From: JAPOUP01 sp965203605
Lineage (GTDB): Bacteria > Pseudomonadota > Alphaproteobacteria > Rhodobacterales > Rhodobacteraceae
Reading direction: 5' to 3'
NCBI GenBank assembly: GCA_965203605.1
Contig: OZ241902.1
Coordinates: 4,154,001 to 4,218,000, forward strand
Length of the DNA: 64,000 bases
The notes under the pieces were generated by a model, which was not told the origin of the DNA, searched no databases, and was given only the letters and a program-made list of their open reading frames with translations. Each line of letters opens with the position of its first letter. Position 1 is the stretch's first letter. Shown one piece after another: positions 1-8,313 of this stretch. The translations under genes and the position numbers were made by a program.

Positions 1-52
1 CTGCACTGGCGGTTCAACCATAGACGAACGTCCGGCAAATCGGGCCAATGAA

Positions 53-745
53 CTAGCCCAACTCAGCCACAAGCGGCGGAAGTCCGCCCAGATCGGATAT
101 CTCACGATATCTCGCATGCCCCAAGGGTGGTTCCTCGTGTTCCAGCGCCCAGACTAGGCTGTGAGGTACGTATACGCCCCAACCTCCCGCCTCGATCATC
201 GGCAGCACATCCGATCTCATCGAATTGCCTACCATCACGGCATGTTCGGGACCTGTGGTGTGACGGGTGAATATGTCCCTGTAGACCGCCGGCGTCTTGT
301 CGGAAACGATTTCAATGCCATCGAACAGATCCCCGAGTCCAGATTGCGCAAGCTTGCGCTCCTGATCAAGAAGGTCTCCCTTGGTAACCAGTATGACATG
401 GTATCGTTCGGCCATGGCCACGACGGCCTCACGGGCATGTGGCAGCAGTTCGATCGGGTGCCGTAGCATGTCCTGGCCTGCGGAAATGATCTCCCTGATA
501 ACACTTGCGGGAACGCGTTGGTCCGTGACATCAATGGCTGTCTCAATCATTGAAAGCACGAATCCCTTGATTCCAAAACCATAATGCCCAATATTGCGCC
601 GTTCCGCCACCAATAGACGATCCATCAGGCGTTCAGGTTCGGTGTAGTCGCACAGAAGTTCACAGAACCGGTCCTGTGTAAGCCTGAAATACTGCTCGTT
701 GTGCCAGAGCGTGTCATCGGCGTCGAAGGCGATCGTCGTAAGCAG
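53..745 (-). CDS. HAD-family hydrolase with apparent CTG start
   Basis: HAD-superfamily phosphatase-like hydrolase of about 230 residues. The N-terminal nucleophile motif FDADDTLWHNE sits near residue 6. Later come a threonine-lysine pair (ILVTKGDLL), a lysine in IVSDK and the acidic motif VMVGNSMRSD, which together make the HAD core. The first ATG in frame is at 625, but starting there would lose the catalytic aspartate motif. The frame stays open back to a stop at about 772 and holds no ATG, GTG or TTG upstream of the motif. A CTG at 743-745 lies nine bases after AAAAGG and gives LLTTIAFDADD, so CTG is the likely start. The physiological substrate is unknown. The gene diverges from clpS. 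The family call is firm and the start is inferred. Confidence 0.75.
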   Translation of the reverse strand: MLTTIAFDADDTLWHNEQYFRLTQDRFCELLCDYTEPERLMDRLLVAERRNIGHYGFGIKGFVLSMIETAIDVTDQRVPASVIREIISAGQDMLRHPIELLPHAREAVVAMAERYHVILVTKGDLLDQERKLAQSGLGDLFDGIEIVSDKTPAVYRDIFTRHTTGPEHAVMVGNSMRSDVLPMIEAGGWGVYVPHSLVWALEHEEPPLGHARYREISDLGGLPPLVAELG

Positions 746-800
746 TTTGGTGATCCTTTTGTCTTATGCCTTGATGAAAAGGCCGAATGCCCCACAATGC

Positions 801-829
801 GATTGTCCCCTTTTACCATGGGGGCAATC
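801..829. promoter_or_regulatory. 10-bp inverted repeat between HAD gene and clpS
   Basis: GATTGTCCCC and GGGGGCAATC form a ten-pair stem with one G-T pair around a nine-base loop. It lies in the divergent intergenic region, 85 bases before clpS. It could be an operator or a leader hairpin of the clpS transcript. No U-tract follows it, so a terminator is unlikely. Confidence 0.35.
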
Positions 830-913
830 CCATATATATTCCCGATCAGGAAGGCAGAGTCCATTTTGCGGAGCGGCAAGGGCGTGACCAGACCCCCACA
901 CAGGAGGCAGAAC

Positions 914-1225
914 ATGGCCAGTGGCGAAGACCAGGACGTCGAGGTTCTGACTGAACGGAAAGTAAGGACCAGGCGTCCGCCGCTGTACAAGGTCCTGCTG
1001 CTCAACGACGACTTCACCCCTATGGAGTTTGTTGTGCACGTGCTTGAACGTTTCTTCGGGATGAATCATGCTCAGGCGTTCGAACTGATGCTAACGGTGC
1101 ATAAGAAGGGAGTTGCCGTGGTCGGCGTGTTCGCTTTCGAGATTGCCGAGACGAAAGTCGGCCAGGTTATGGAGTTTGCGCGACGCCACCAGCATCCACT
1201 TCAATGCACATTGGAAAAGGAATAG
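914..1225 (+). CDS. clpS: ATP-dependent Clp protease adaptor ClpS
   Basis: ClpS adaptor, 103 residues, which binds the ClpA N-domain and delivers N-degron substrates to ClpAP. The family signature LLNDDFTPMEFVV is near residue 29. The substrate-pocket region LMLTVHKKGVAVVGVF and the C-terminal AQAFELM/MEFARRHQHPLQCTLEKE helix and strand are also present. The ATG at 914 follows GGAGG by seven bases. A longer frame upstream has no family sequence and is rejected. The length is normal for the family. It diverges from the HAD gene and is followed 19 bases later by a methyltransferase gene on the same strand. Confidence 0.95.
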   Translation: MASGEDQDVEVLTERKVRTRRPPLYKVLLLNDDFTPMEFVVHVLERFFGMNHAQAFELMLTVHKKGVAVVGVFAFEIAETKVGQVMEFARRHQHPLQCTLEKE

Positions 1226-1244
1226 GGCGCTTAGCCCGGTCTGG

Positions 1245-2237
1245 ATGTCCGCATTCCGCCTGACAGGTGCGCTCGAGAGCGGTGCGTTCGCGCTTCCGTC
1301 CAAGGGCAGGATCGCTGTTTTCCGCCCACGACGGGGGATGGATCTTGGTGTCCTGCCAATGGATCGGATGCATGTCATTCAGGGCTTCCGGCCTGATCAT
1401 GATGCGTTTGCGATTCAGGGATACGATACCGGCACTTCTCCGGAGGGCCGTTACAGCCTGTCAATCATCTTTCTGACTCGATCCCGACGTGAGTCCCGTC
1501 AGCTCATCGCCCAGGCTTCAGCGGTCACGGACGGGTTGGTTGTGGTCGATGGGCAGAAAACTGAAGGTGTTGAAAGCCTGATCCGGGAGATTCGCCGACA
1601 TGTGTCTATCGGTGCCCTGATCTACAAGGCGCATGGTCGGTTGATTTCCTTTGAGGGCGGGGATTTTGGCGATTGGGCGGTGACAGACGGGTCTTTGGCT
1701 GACGGCTTCCTGACCGCTCCCGGTGATTTTTCGGCTGATGGCGCGGATCCGGGATCGGCGATGTTGGCGCACGCCTTGCCGGCAAGGCTTCCCGGGCGGA
1801 TGGCTGACCTTGGAGCTGGATGGGGCTTCCTGTCGAAAGCCATCTTATGTCAGGAAGGTGTGAAGGAGCTTCATGTTGTTGAAGCCGAATGCGCGGCTCT
1901 CGGCCGCGCCCGCCGGAACATAACCGATTCACGGGCGAGGTTCCATTGGGCGGACGTCAATACAGTTTCCATAGAGCCACCGCTTGACGCCATCGTTACG
2001 AATCCGCCGTTTCATTCAGGTCGAACGGCTGACCCGACGATAGGACGGAGCTTTGTCCGGGCGGCGGCGCGACTGCTGCGTCGCTCGGGGAGTCTCTGGC
2101 TCGTGGCCAATCGTCACCTTCCCTATGAGCGGGAACTGCGCAGTCGATTTCGGGAAGCCCGTGAAATCGCGGGGGACGGACGGTTCAAGGTGCTCGCCGC
2201 CTCGATGCCGATAGCCGCTGATACTGTCTTCCACTAG
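1245..2237 (+). CDS. RsmC/RlmG-type class I SAM methyltransferase
   Basis: S-adenosylmethionine-dependent methyltransferase of 330 residues resembling RsmC (16S rRNA guanine-N2 methyltransferase). The C-terminal half carries the SAM-binding motif ADLGAGWGFLS near residue 190 and the catalytic NPPFH motif near residue 250, which is typical of N2-guanine or N6-adenine methylation. The N-terminal half is the divergent pseudo-domain usual in RsmC-like proteins. The ATG at 1245 is chosen because the preceding in-frame residues overlap clpS and look non-native. It follows clpS by 19 bases and may be cotranscribed with it. An rRNA guanine substrate is inferred from family, not shown. Confidence 0.82.
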   Translation: MSAFRLTGALESGAFALPSKGRIAVFRPRRGMDLGVLPMDRMHVIQGFRPDHDAFAIQGYDTGTSPEGRYSLSIIFLTRSRRESRQLIAQASAVTDGLVVVDGQKTEGVESLIREIRRHVSIGALIYKAHGRLISFEGGDFGDWAVTDGSLADGFLTAPGDFSADGADPGSAMLAHALPARLPGRMADLGAGWGFLSKAILCQEGVKELHVVEAECAALGRARRNITDSRARFHWADVNTVSIEPPLDAIVTNPPFHSGRTADPTIGRSFVRAAARLLRRSGSLWLVANRHLPYERELRSRFREAREIAGDGRFKVLAASMPIAADTVFH

Positions 2238-2272
2238 GGATCCAGAACGGGAGAAGGGAGTCCGGGAAAGCC

Positions 2273-3085
2273 ATGTCCTTTTCGATTTCAGGAAAGACGG
2301 CCGTTGTCACAGGTGCGGCCAATGGAATTGGTCTCGCCATCGCAAGGCATTTCGCCGATCAGAAAGCAAATGTTGTCTTTGCGGACCTCGATGAAAGGCA
2401 ACTCGAAAGGGAGGTTGGTGAGCAGGCCCGAAAGAAGGGGTCGAATGTTCTCTGTTTTGGGGGCGACCTTCGAAACAGGCTCTCGGTCGCGAACCTGCTG
2501 TCTGCCGCGATGGACGCGTTTGACCGAATTGACATTCTGGTCAATGCCTGCCGTCAGGTGATGCTGTCCGATCCGTTGAATCCGGATGAAGATGCAATGA
2601 CCGCATCGATCGAGCTGAATCTCATGACGAACTTTCGCCTGACCCAAGCGGTCGCGAGCCGGATGATTCGGCAGGCTGAGGAGGATGGTCGCGATAGGGC
2701 GATGGCGGGTTCAATCGTGAATCTGAGTTCCATAGCCGCGCGTCGTGCACATCCCAGGCTTCTGGCTTATTCCGTCAGCTGTGCCGCACTTGATCAGATG
2801 ACACGTTCCATGGCCGTAGCGCTTGCGCCAAGAAGGATCCGCGTCAATGCGATCGCTTTCGGCAGCATGATGAGCGCAAGCCTTCAGGAGGCGCTGAAGG
2901 AGGACAGGCTCGGCCGCGGTGAAATCATCAACCGCACGCCGTTGGGTCGGATCGCAAGCGCCACGGAAGCCGCCGAAGTGGCGCAGTTCCTGGCATCGGA
3001 TGGGTCGGGATTCATTACCGGACAGACCATAACCGTTGACGGCGGGCGAACGCTGATCGATTCCGTTGATGCGCCGGTGCATTGA
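2273..3085 (+). CDS. SDR-family oxidoreductase with Lys-to-Cys change in YxxxK
   Basis: Short-chain dehydrogenase/reductase-fold protein, 270 residues. The nucleotide-binding motif TGAANGIG is at residues 13-20, the acidic FADLD comes after strand 2, and the NLSSIAA serine segment is near 150. The C-terminal consensus FLASDGSGFITGQTITVDGG is present. The catalytic tyrosine is Tyr166, but the residue four positions on, normally lysine, is Cys170 (AYSVSC). It may therefore be a non-canonical or non-catalytic member. The substrate is unknown. It lies 410 bases upstream of hemF on the same strand. Confidence 0.85.
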   Translation: MSFSISGKTAVVTGAANGIGLAIARHFADQKANVVFADLDERQLEREVGEQARKKGSNVLCFGGDLRNRLSVANLLSAAMDAFDRIDILVNACRQVMLSDPLNPDEDAMTASIELNLMTNFRLTQAVASRMIRQAEEDGRDRAMAGSIVNLSSIAARRAHPRLLAYSVSCAALDQMTRSMAVALAPRRIRVNAIAFGSMMSASLQEALKEDRLGRGEIINRTPLGRIASATEAAEVAQFLASDGSGFITGQTITVDGGRTLIDSVDAPVH

Positions 3086-3496
3086 GGCCAAAGGAGCGCT
3101 GGCTCCGGCAAAATCCAGACGGAAGACACTGCGGTCGACGGATCGGGCGACACCCGTCCGAATCGACCAGGGAACACTCCATCTTTCTCTTGGGTAAAAT
3201 ACCCCTAGGCCATTGATTCCACTCCATTTCCAAAACCCAAGATCCGGGATCTCCTGAGCCGAACGACTACGAGCGGAATTTACTCTCAGGACAGCGGCGG
3301 CGCGTGCGGAGCTGGGGGCTCCGAAATGCAGCCGACAGTCGCAGGAAAGCGCATGGCGTTCCTGCTGTCACATTTGATGGCTAAAGAACCCCGATTCCAC
3401 TCCGTTATGCCAATTTCGGTATAACGGAGTGGAAGCGGGTTGACCGGTAAAACGCGGCAGGCCATTACCGATCCGAACCCAAGGAGCGGCGCAGTC
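3086..3496. other. Intergenic region upstream of hemF
   Basis: No coding sequence is seen in these 411 bases. The segment holds a strong hairpin at 3395-3434 (listed separately). The phrase GATTCCACTCC occurs twice, near 3215 and at 3393, the second copy forming the left arm of the hairpin. The hemF ribosome-binding site AAGGAG is at 3481-3486. Confidence 0.6.
3395..3434. promoter_or_regulatory. 17-bp perfect hairpin before hemF
   Basis: The arms 3395-3411 and 3418-3434 pair over 17 positions (one G-T), beginning TTCCACTCCGTTAT and ending ATAACGGAGTGGAA, around the six-base loop AATTTC. It ends about 60 bases before the hemF ATG. No T-run follows on the plus strand. It could be a dyad operator, an mRNA leader stem or a small repeat element; the sequence alone does not decide. 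Confidence 0.55.
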
Positions 3497-4387
3497 ATGG
3501 ATGGGTCATTCGATGAGCGGAAGGTCCGGGCATCGACCTGGTTCTTTGACCTTAGGGACAGGATCGTTTCGGCCTTTGAGGCGCTGGAGGACGCTCAGGT
3601 GACCGGACCATTCGCGAATTCCGTGCCGGGCCGGTTCGAGGTCAGGGAAACCAGACGGAAGGTGGAGGAAGGGTCGGACGGTGGCGGTGGGCGTATGAGT
3701 GTGTTGCGGGGTGGCCGCGTTTTCGAAAAGGTCGGCGTCAATGTCTCAACCGTCCATGGACACCTCAGCGAAGCGGCAAAGAAAGCGATGACCGCCCGAG
3801 GTGTGCCAGGCATTGACGAGGATTCACGTTTCTGGGCATCCGGAATCAGTCTGGTCGCGCATATGCAAAACCCCCATACACCAGCCGCGCATATGAACAC
3901 GCGAATGTTCTGGACCCCCAACGCATGGTGGTTCGGCGGTGGCGCCGACCTCAACCCCAGCATCGAGTACGAAGCGGACACGAAGCTGTTCCATGCAGTG
4001 CTAAGGGAACATTGCGACAGGCATTCACCTGAATATTACGACCGATTCAGCGCTTGGGCGGACGAGTATTTCCTTGTTCGGCATCGTGGCCGCCCAAGAG
4101 GTGTGGGAGGGATTTTCTTCGACGATCTCAACACCGGTGACTGGGAGGCCGATTTCGCGTTCACGAAGGATGCGGGGCGTGCGTTCCTGCCTGCGTTCCT
4201 GGACGCCGTCAAAGCACGTCGTTCGATGCCCTGGACCGAGGCCGACCGGGAGGTCCAGCTTGTGCATCGTGGTCTCTATGTGGAGTACAATCTACTCTAT
4301 GATCGGGGGACGAAATTTGGACTGGAGTCGGGACATGACCCCGATGCGGTCATGATGAGTCTTCCGCCGATCGCGAAATGGCCGTGA
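3497..4387 (+). CDS. hemF: Oxygen-dependent coproporphyrinogen III oxidase
   Basis: Aerobic coproporphyrinogen III oxidase, 296 residues, which oxidatively decarboxylates coproporphyrinogen III to protoporphyrinogen IX in heme and bacteriochlorophyll precursor synthesis. Family blocks are intact: GGRVFEKVGVNVS, HMQNPHTPAAHMNTR (substrate-binding histidines), WWFGGGADLNP, RGVGGIFFDDL, and the C-terminal YVEYNLLYDRGTKFGL and SLPP. The ATG at 3497 has AAGGAG ten bases upstream; a TTG at 3440 is in frame but lacks support. The length matches the family. The neighbouring SDR gene is on the same strand. Confidence 0.96.
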   Translation: MDGSFDERKVRASTWFFDLRDRIVSAFEALEDAQVTGPFANSVPGRFEVRETRRKVEEGSDGGGGRMSVLRGGRVFEKVGVNVSTVHGHLSEAAKKAMTARGVPGIDEDSRFWASGISLVAHMQNPHTPAAHMNTRMFWTPNAWWFGGGADLNPSIEYEADTKLFHAVLREHCDRHSPEYYDRFSAWADEYFLVRHRGRPRGVGGIFFDDLNTGDWEADFAFTKDAGRAFLPAFLDAVKARRSMPWTEADREVQLVHRGLYVEYNLLYDRGTKFGLESGHDPDAVMMSLPPIAKWP

Positions 4388-4710
4388 ATTGCCGAATGTC
4401 GGACCAGATATCGTGATGCGGCGGAGTTGGATTGTCTTGGGGAATGATCCTGCTGTTCGATGCACCAGCACCAAGCCGAGGTTTGCGCGTTGGTTCGTAA
4501 GGGTTCGATTGTCGCAAGCCCTGCGTCTTCGCTGGCGGCATGTTTCGGGCCTCAGATGATGGGAGAAGGTGGAGCCCTACCGTGACGGGTGCCGATAGCG
4601 TTGCGGCGGAGGGTCTTTGCTCGCGCGGAGTCCGGTTTGCTGTCCAAGGCAGTCTGCCCTGGACGCGGAAGGTCGTATGGAGCCTCTCGTAGGGGGATCG
4701 GCTTCGATGG
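4388..4710. other. Intergenic region between hemF and SMP-30 gene
   Basis: These 323 bases lie between two convergent genes. I see no coding sequence, RNA gene or clear terminator hairpin with a T-tract. The antisense open frame across this region is judged a shadow of the SMP-30 gene. Confidence 0.5.
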
Positions 4711-5571
4711 TCAGAGAATGACCCGGGGTTCATGCCATCCGGTGAGGGACGTCTGGACAGCAAAGGTCCGGCCGTTTTGAGGACTTCCGGCGATCGTCTC
4801 CGGCGGAAGATGTTCCTGTGCCGTGGTGCAGAACAGCGTCGATAGAGTCGGGCCGCCGAGTGCGGGACAGGAGGTGTGTTGAGCCGGAAAGCTGAAGGCG
4901 GCGATAAAGCTTCCGTCCTGACGATAGCCGGCAATCCTGGACGCACCCCACTGAGCGTTCCAGATGTTGCCTTCCGCATCGGTCACCGAACCGTCAGGAT
5001 TCAACCCTTCGACACGGAGGTCGACAAGAACATGCGGCTCACTGCATGGCCATCCATCGGTTCCAAGCGTCTGCGCAAGTATTCGGCGGTCTGGCGTGTC
5101 CGCGAAATATGCACGTGTGCCGTCAGGTGAGAAGCAGATCGAGTTGGGAATTGTGACCGCAGCGTGGACAAGGCGTAGCTCGCCCTTGAAGTAACGATAG
5201 ATCGCGCCAGATCCTTTCTCGGCCTGCTTCCCCATTGTTCCGATCCAGAAACCGCCATGCGGATCCGCTCGACCGTCATTGGAACGGGTGTATGGATTGT
5301 TTGCTTCGAGCGTGCAGACCGTCTCCTCTTCGCCAGATTCAAGGTCAAACCTGAATAGCCGTGATTCACTCGCGATCATCAGATTGCCACGGTCGATCCA
5401 GCCGGCGGCGGAAACGTGCTCGCCGAACTTCCATTCCTGCGGACCGGCTCCGTTTCGCGTCAGCAGGCGGCAGCCCAGTATGTCGAACCAGAAAAGCTGA
5501 CTTCGTTCAGGGTGCCAGAGTGGACCTTCGCCAAGTTCACAGTTGCGTTGATCATACAGTTCCACCGTCAT
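4711..5571 (-). CDS. SMP-30/gluconolactonase-family lactonase
   Basis: SMP-30/gluconolactonase/LRE-family six-bladed beta-propeller, 286 residues, expected to hydrolyse a sugar-acid lactone with a divalent metal. The N-terminal CELGEGPLWHPE supplies the metal-ligand glutamate. NDGRADPHGGFWIGTMG, TIPNSICFSPDGTRAYFADT and GSVTDAEGNIWNAQWG are the standard propeller signatures with the ligand asparagine and aspartate. The ATG overlaps the stop of the upstream aldolase gene by four bases, so it is translationally coupled in a dgoK-dgoA-lactonase operon. That context suggests a role in galactonate or a related sugar-acid pathway. The exact lactone is not known. Confidence 0.88.
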   Translation of the reverse strand: MTVELYDQRNCELGEGPLWHPERSQLFWFDILGCRLLTRNGAGPQEWKFGEHVSAAGWIDRGNLMIASESRLFRFDLESGEEETVCTLEANNPYTRSNDGRADPHGGFWIGTMGKQAEKGSGAIYRYFKGELRLVHAAVTIPNSICFSPDGTRAYFADTPDRRILAQTLGTDGWPCSEPHVLVDLRVEGLNPDGSVTDAEGNIWNAQWGASRIAGYRQDGSFIAAFSFPAQHTSCPALGGPTLSTLFCTTAQEHLPPETIAGSPQNGRTFAVQTSLTGWHEPRVIL

Positions 5572-6173
5572 TGCAGTGCCTCATCGAAAGCGGCCACGAT
5601 ATCGCGGGCACGCGTGGCAATTTCCTTTACGCTGATACCCGGAGAGTAAAGGCATGAGCCGATACCGAATCCGTTGGCTCCCGCAGCAATCCATTCGGCG
5701 AAATTCTCCGGGCCCGCTCCACCAACGGCGAAGACCGGGGCGTCGGACGGCAGGACCGCTCGCATCGCCTTCAGCCCTTCAGGACCGACCAGAGAAGCTG
5801 GAAACAGCTTAAGTCCGGTTGCGCCCCAGCGCAGGGCGTTGAAGCATTCTGTCGGCGTCATCACGCCCGGCCAGCTCTGAAGGCCTTCGTCGCCTGCGGC
5901 TTCAATGACGTTCCTGTCGCAATTTGGCGAGACGATCAGCTGTCCTCCAGCCTGTCGCACACCGGTGACTTCATCGGAAGTGAGAACAGTTCCCGCGCCG
6001 ATCAGGGCATGTGATCCATATGCGGCCACCATGGCCGAGATACTCTCGAGGGGAGCAGGGGAGTTCAGCGTTAATTCGATGCGGGTGATTCCAGCATCGA
6101 TCAGGGCTTCGGCTGCCGGTACGGACTGGTGAGGTTCGATCCCTCGGAGTATGGCGATCAGGGCACGACTCAT
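5568..6173 (-). CDS. dgoA: 2-dehydro-3-deoxy-6-phosphogalactonate aldolase
   Basis: Class I KDPG/KDPGal-type aldolase, 201 residues, which cleaves 2-dehydro-3-deoxy-6-phosphogalactonate to pyruvate and glyceraldehyde 3-phosphate. The N-terminal IAILRGIEP, the RIELTLNSP strand, IGAGTVL and the Schiff-base lysine in TGLKLFPAS are present, followed by FAVGGAGPENF. ATG overlaps the dgoK stop (ATGA), and its own stop overlaps the lactonase start. The dgoK partner favours the galactonate assignment over gluconate. A frame running further upstream is antisense-like sequence inside dgoK and is excluded. Confidence 0.9.
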   Translation of the reverse strand: MSRALIAILRGIEPHQSVPAAEALIDAGITRIELTLNSPAPLESISAMVAAYGSHALIGAGTVLTSDEVTGVRQAGGQLIVSPNCDRNVIEAAGDEGLQSWPGVMTPTECFNALRWGATGLKLFPASLVGPEGLKAMRAVLPSDAPVFAVGGAGPENFAEWIAAGANGFGIGSCLYSPGISVKEIATRARDIVAAFDEALQ

Positions 6174-7084
6174 ATAAGCTCCTGTTGTGCTCTGCGAGCG
6201 GCCGTTAGACCGGCAAGCGACATCGCATCGCCCTCCGCCACTATGGGACCAACGCCCTGTGCATCCAGCGCGGCAGCATAAATGGAAGTAATGTCGGAAG
6301 CTCCGATCAACGCCACCCGCTGCCCCAGCCAATAGGATCTCGCCGCCGCAAGTTCGGCTCCAATCAACATACCTGAGAGTCGAGAGCGGGCGGTCGCTCC
6401 GGACAGGCCAAGCATCAAGTCCTCGGCACGCAGTTCGAACAGACGGGCCGCAAGCGATTCCGGCCGTGAACGGGTAATGTCCAAGGCATCGGCAAACGCT
6501 GCGTAGTCCCATCCTTCTTCACCGACTGAATGCCTCAGGACGGATTGCGCGGAAAGCAGTCCGAACAGCTCTCCCGTCATGAAGGTTCGGAAACTCACTA
6601 TTTCGCAGGCCGAAACATGAACCCATTTGGTATGTGTGCCGGGAAGACACAGCACTCCGTCAAATCCAGGGTTTCCCGCCAGGAAACCGGCGATCTGGGT
6701 TTCCTCTCCCCGCATGACATCTGGAGGGTTCTTCTGGCAGATGCCGGGAATGATTCTGGCGTCAAGGCGCGGGTCGGTGACGGGAGCTTTGACGAATTCT
6801 GTCAGAGCGGCTGGGCATGGTGCAGCCGTGTAGGGCGCTTCGGTCCATCCCTGTCTGGCTCCTACCATTCCGCAGGCGATGATCGATACGGCTCCGTTGC
6901 CAATCCAGTGCGAAACAAGTTCCAGAAGCGTCGATTCAAACTCGTTCGGATTCAGCGTCGCCATTCCGGCTGGGGAAACCAGCTGATCGATTGTTTCCCC
7001 CGCGTCGGTCATGGACCAGACGCGGAGATTCGAGGTTCCCCAATCGACCGCGATCCAGTCCATACTGTTCGGTTTGGGTTTCAT
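6170..7084 (-). CDS. dgoK: 2-dehydro-3-deoxygalactonokinase
   Basis: DgoK-type sugar-acid kinase, 304 residues, which phosphorylates 2-dehydro-3-deoxygalactonate with ATP in the De Ley-Doudoroff galactonate pathway. The phosphate-binding start WIAVDWGTSNLRVW, ACGMVGARQGW, VMRGEETQIAGFL and LPGTHTKWV are characteristic of the family. The first in-frame ATG (7084) has GAGGTGA seven bases upstream; an ATG seven codons later is an alternative. First gene of a three-gene overlapping operon. No dehydratase, dehydrogenase, transporter or regulator gene for this pathway is visible alongside. Confidence 0.92.
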   Translation of the reverse strand: MKPKPNSMDWIAVDWGTSNLRVWSMTDAGETIDQLVSPAGMATLNPNEFESTLLELVSHWIGNGAVSIIACGMVGARQGWTEAPYTAAPCPAALTEFVKAPVTDPRLDARIIPGICQKNPPDVMRGEETQIAGFLAGNPGFDGVLCLPGTHTKWVHVSACEIVSFRTFMTGELFGLLSAQSVLRHSVGEEGWDYAAFADALDITRSRPESLAARLFELRAEDLMLGLSGATARSRLSGMLIGAELAAARSYWLGQRVALIGASDITSIYAAALDAQGVGPIVAEGDAMSLAGLTAARRAQQELI

Positions 7085-8313
7085 CCGTCGGTCACCTCAA
7101 TCCAAAGTCCTGATGCCGGCAATCTGTCTGGCATGGGTTTCCGTAACCGAGGCATTGTGGAGACTCTTGCCAACAGGTTGGCAGACGTTGATCGGTTCAA
7201 AGCGCACGGCGATCATGGTCTGATCGTAGATGCGTCTGAAGTCCGTGTCGAGAGCTTAGGTCACAATCTGTCAATCCAGCTTCTGATCTGATGCGTGCTC
7301 CTGCCGGACCGGAGCGGTGACCATTTGTCGGAATGACGGAACCGAGGTGAGATCAGGTGCCTGGCAACTGTGCCAGACCGGTCTCTTCCAATTGTTTGAC
7401 CACCTGTTTGACTGATGGCCGTCCGGAAGGGCGGCTCCCTTTGCCATTGGGTTGAGGCTCTGCACACCTTGAGAGAGGGTTTTGAGTGTTTCACCAGTTC
7501 CTGGCCTCGGAGATCTGATGGGCCACCGACAGTTGTTCCAGTCATGTTGCGGAACGGATATTGACGGAGTCAAGGCCCGGGCTTGACCACATTGCCAATG
7601 GGATCAAAGAGCGTTGGAACCGCGTTTGAGCCAGGACAAACAGTCTGGATAAAGCGTTCATGTTTAGTCGGTTCAAGGAACACGCTGGCCGAGGGCTCAT
7701 GGTCAAGAACCTCTATAATTCGAGCTGGAACATGCGGCGTTCGGCTTGAGATTTCGGATTCCCGAGAGGCTTCTGGGAGCCATCAGTCCGAAAGGGATGA
7801 AGAATTGCCGATATTGATTATGTTATGCCAAACCAAATAAGCAATCACCCGATAGAGGCTCAGGAGGGTGCATCCCAGATCGTTGGAAATCTATGCGTAA
7901 AGGCGTTCTTACGCCAGGAATTCAAGGTTCAAGAAAACACTCAAGCGACTTATGCCAGCAATCTGGGACGCACCTGCCTGTCGGAGCGGAGTGAAGCGCC
8001 TTCCGTCGCAGGATCACTTTTCGGTTGAGAGGAGGCAGATCGAGGCGTGCGTATTGATCAGAAGCTTCTGGGCCGTCGATGAGTAGTCTATGGGGGATGA
8101 TGGGGAGCGGGATTGGCCTAGGCGGCGACGGTCCCAGCGCTGCCCGTGACTTCCATGGCGCACGGTGGTCGAATGAGACGCACCTCAAACCTTTCCTGAC
8201 GCACTTTCAATTTCCGCCACTTTGATGGCGCATACAATTTTCTGCCCATCCAAGCCTTTCCGCGTCACTTTTCCCGGGCCTTTACAGTGTTTTCGTCAAT
8301 TTCATGTTTGCAA
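7085..8313. other. 1.2-kb stretch with no recognisable gene
   Basis: I find no convincing gene here on either strand. Open frames are short, lack ribosome-binding sites and match no family I know. This sits between the dgo operon and the ubiquitin-like operon and may hold fragments of decayed genes or mobile DNA, but I cannot identify any. Confidence 0.5.

Noticed and set aside
3440..3496. TTG start for hemF at 3440
   Set aside because: ATG 3497 has a clear AAGGAG site and begins the conserved protein; the upstream residues are not family-like.
6174..6512. N-terminal extension of the dgoA frame
   Set aside because: It lies within dgoK in another frame; the ATGA overlap and family start place dgoA at 6173.
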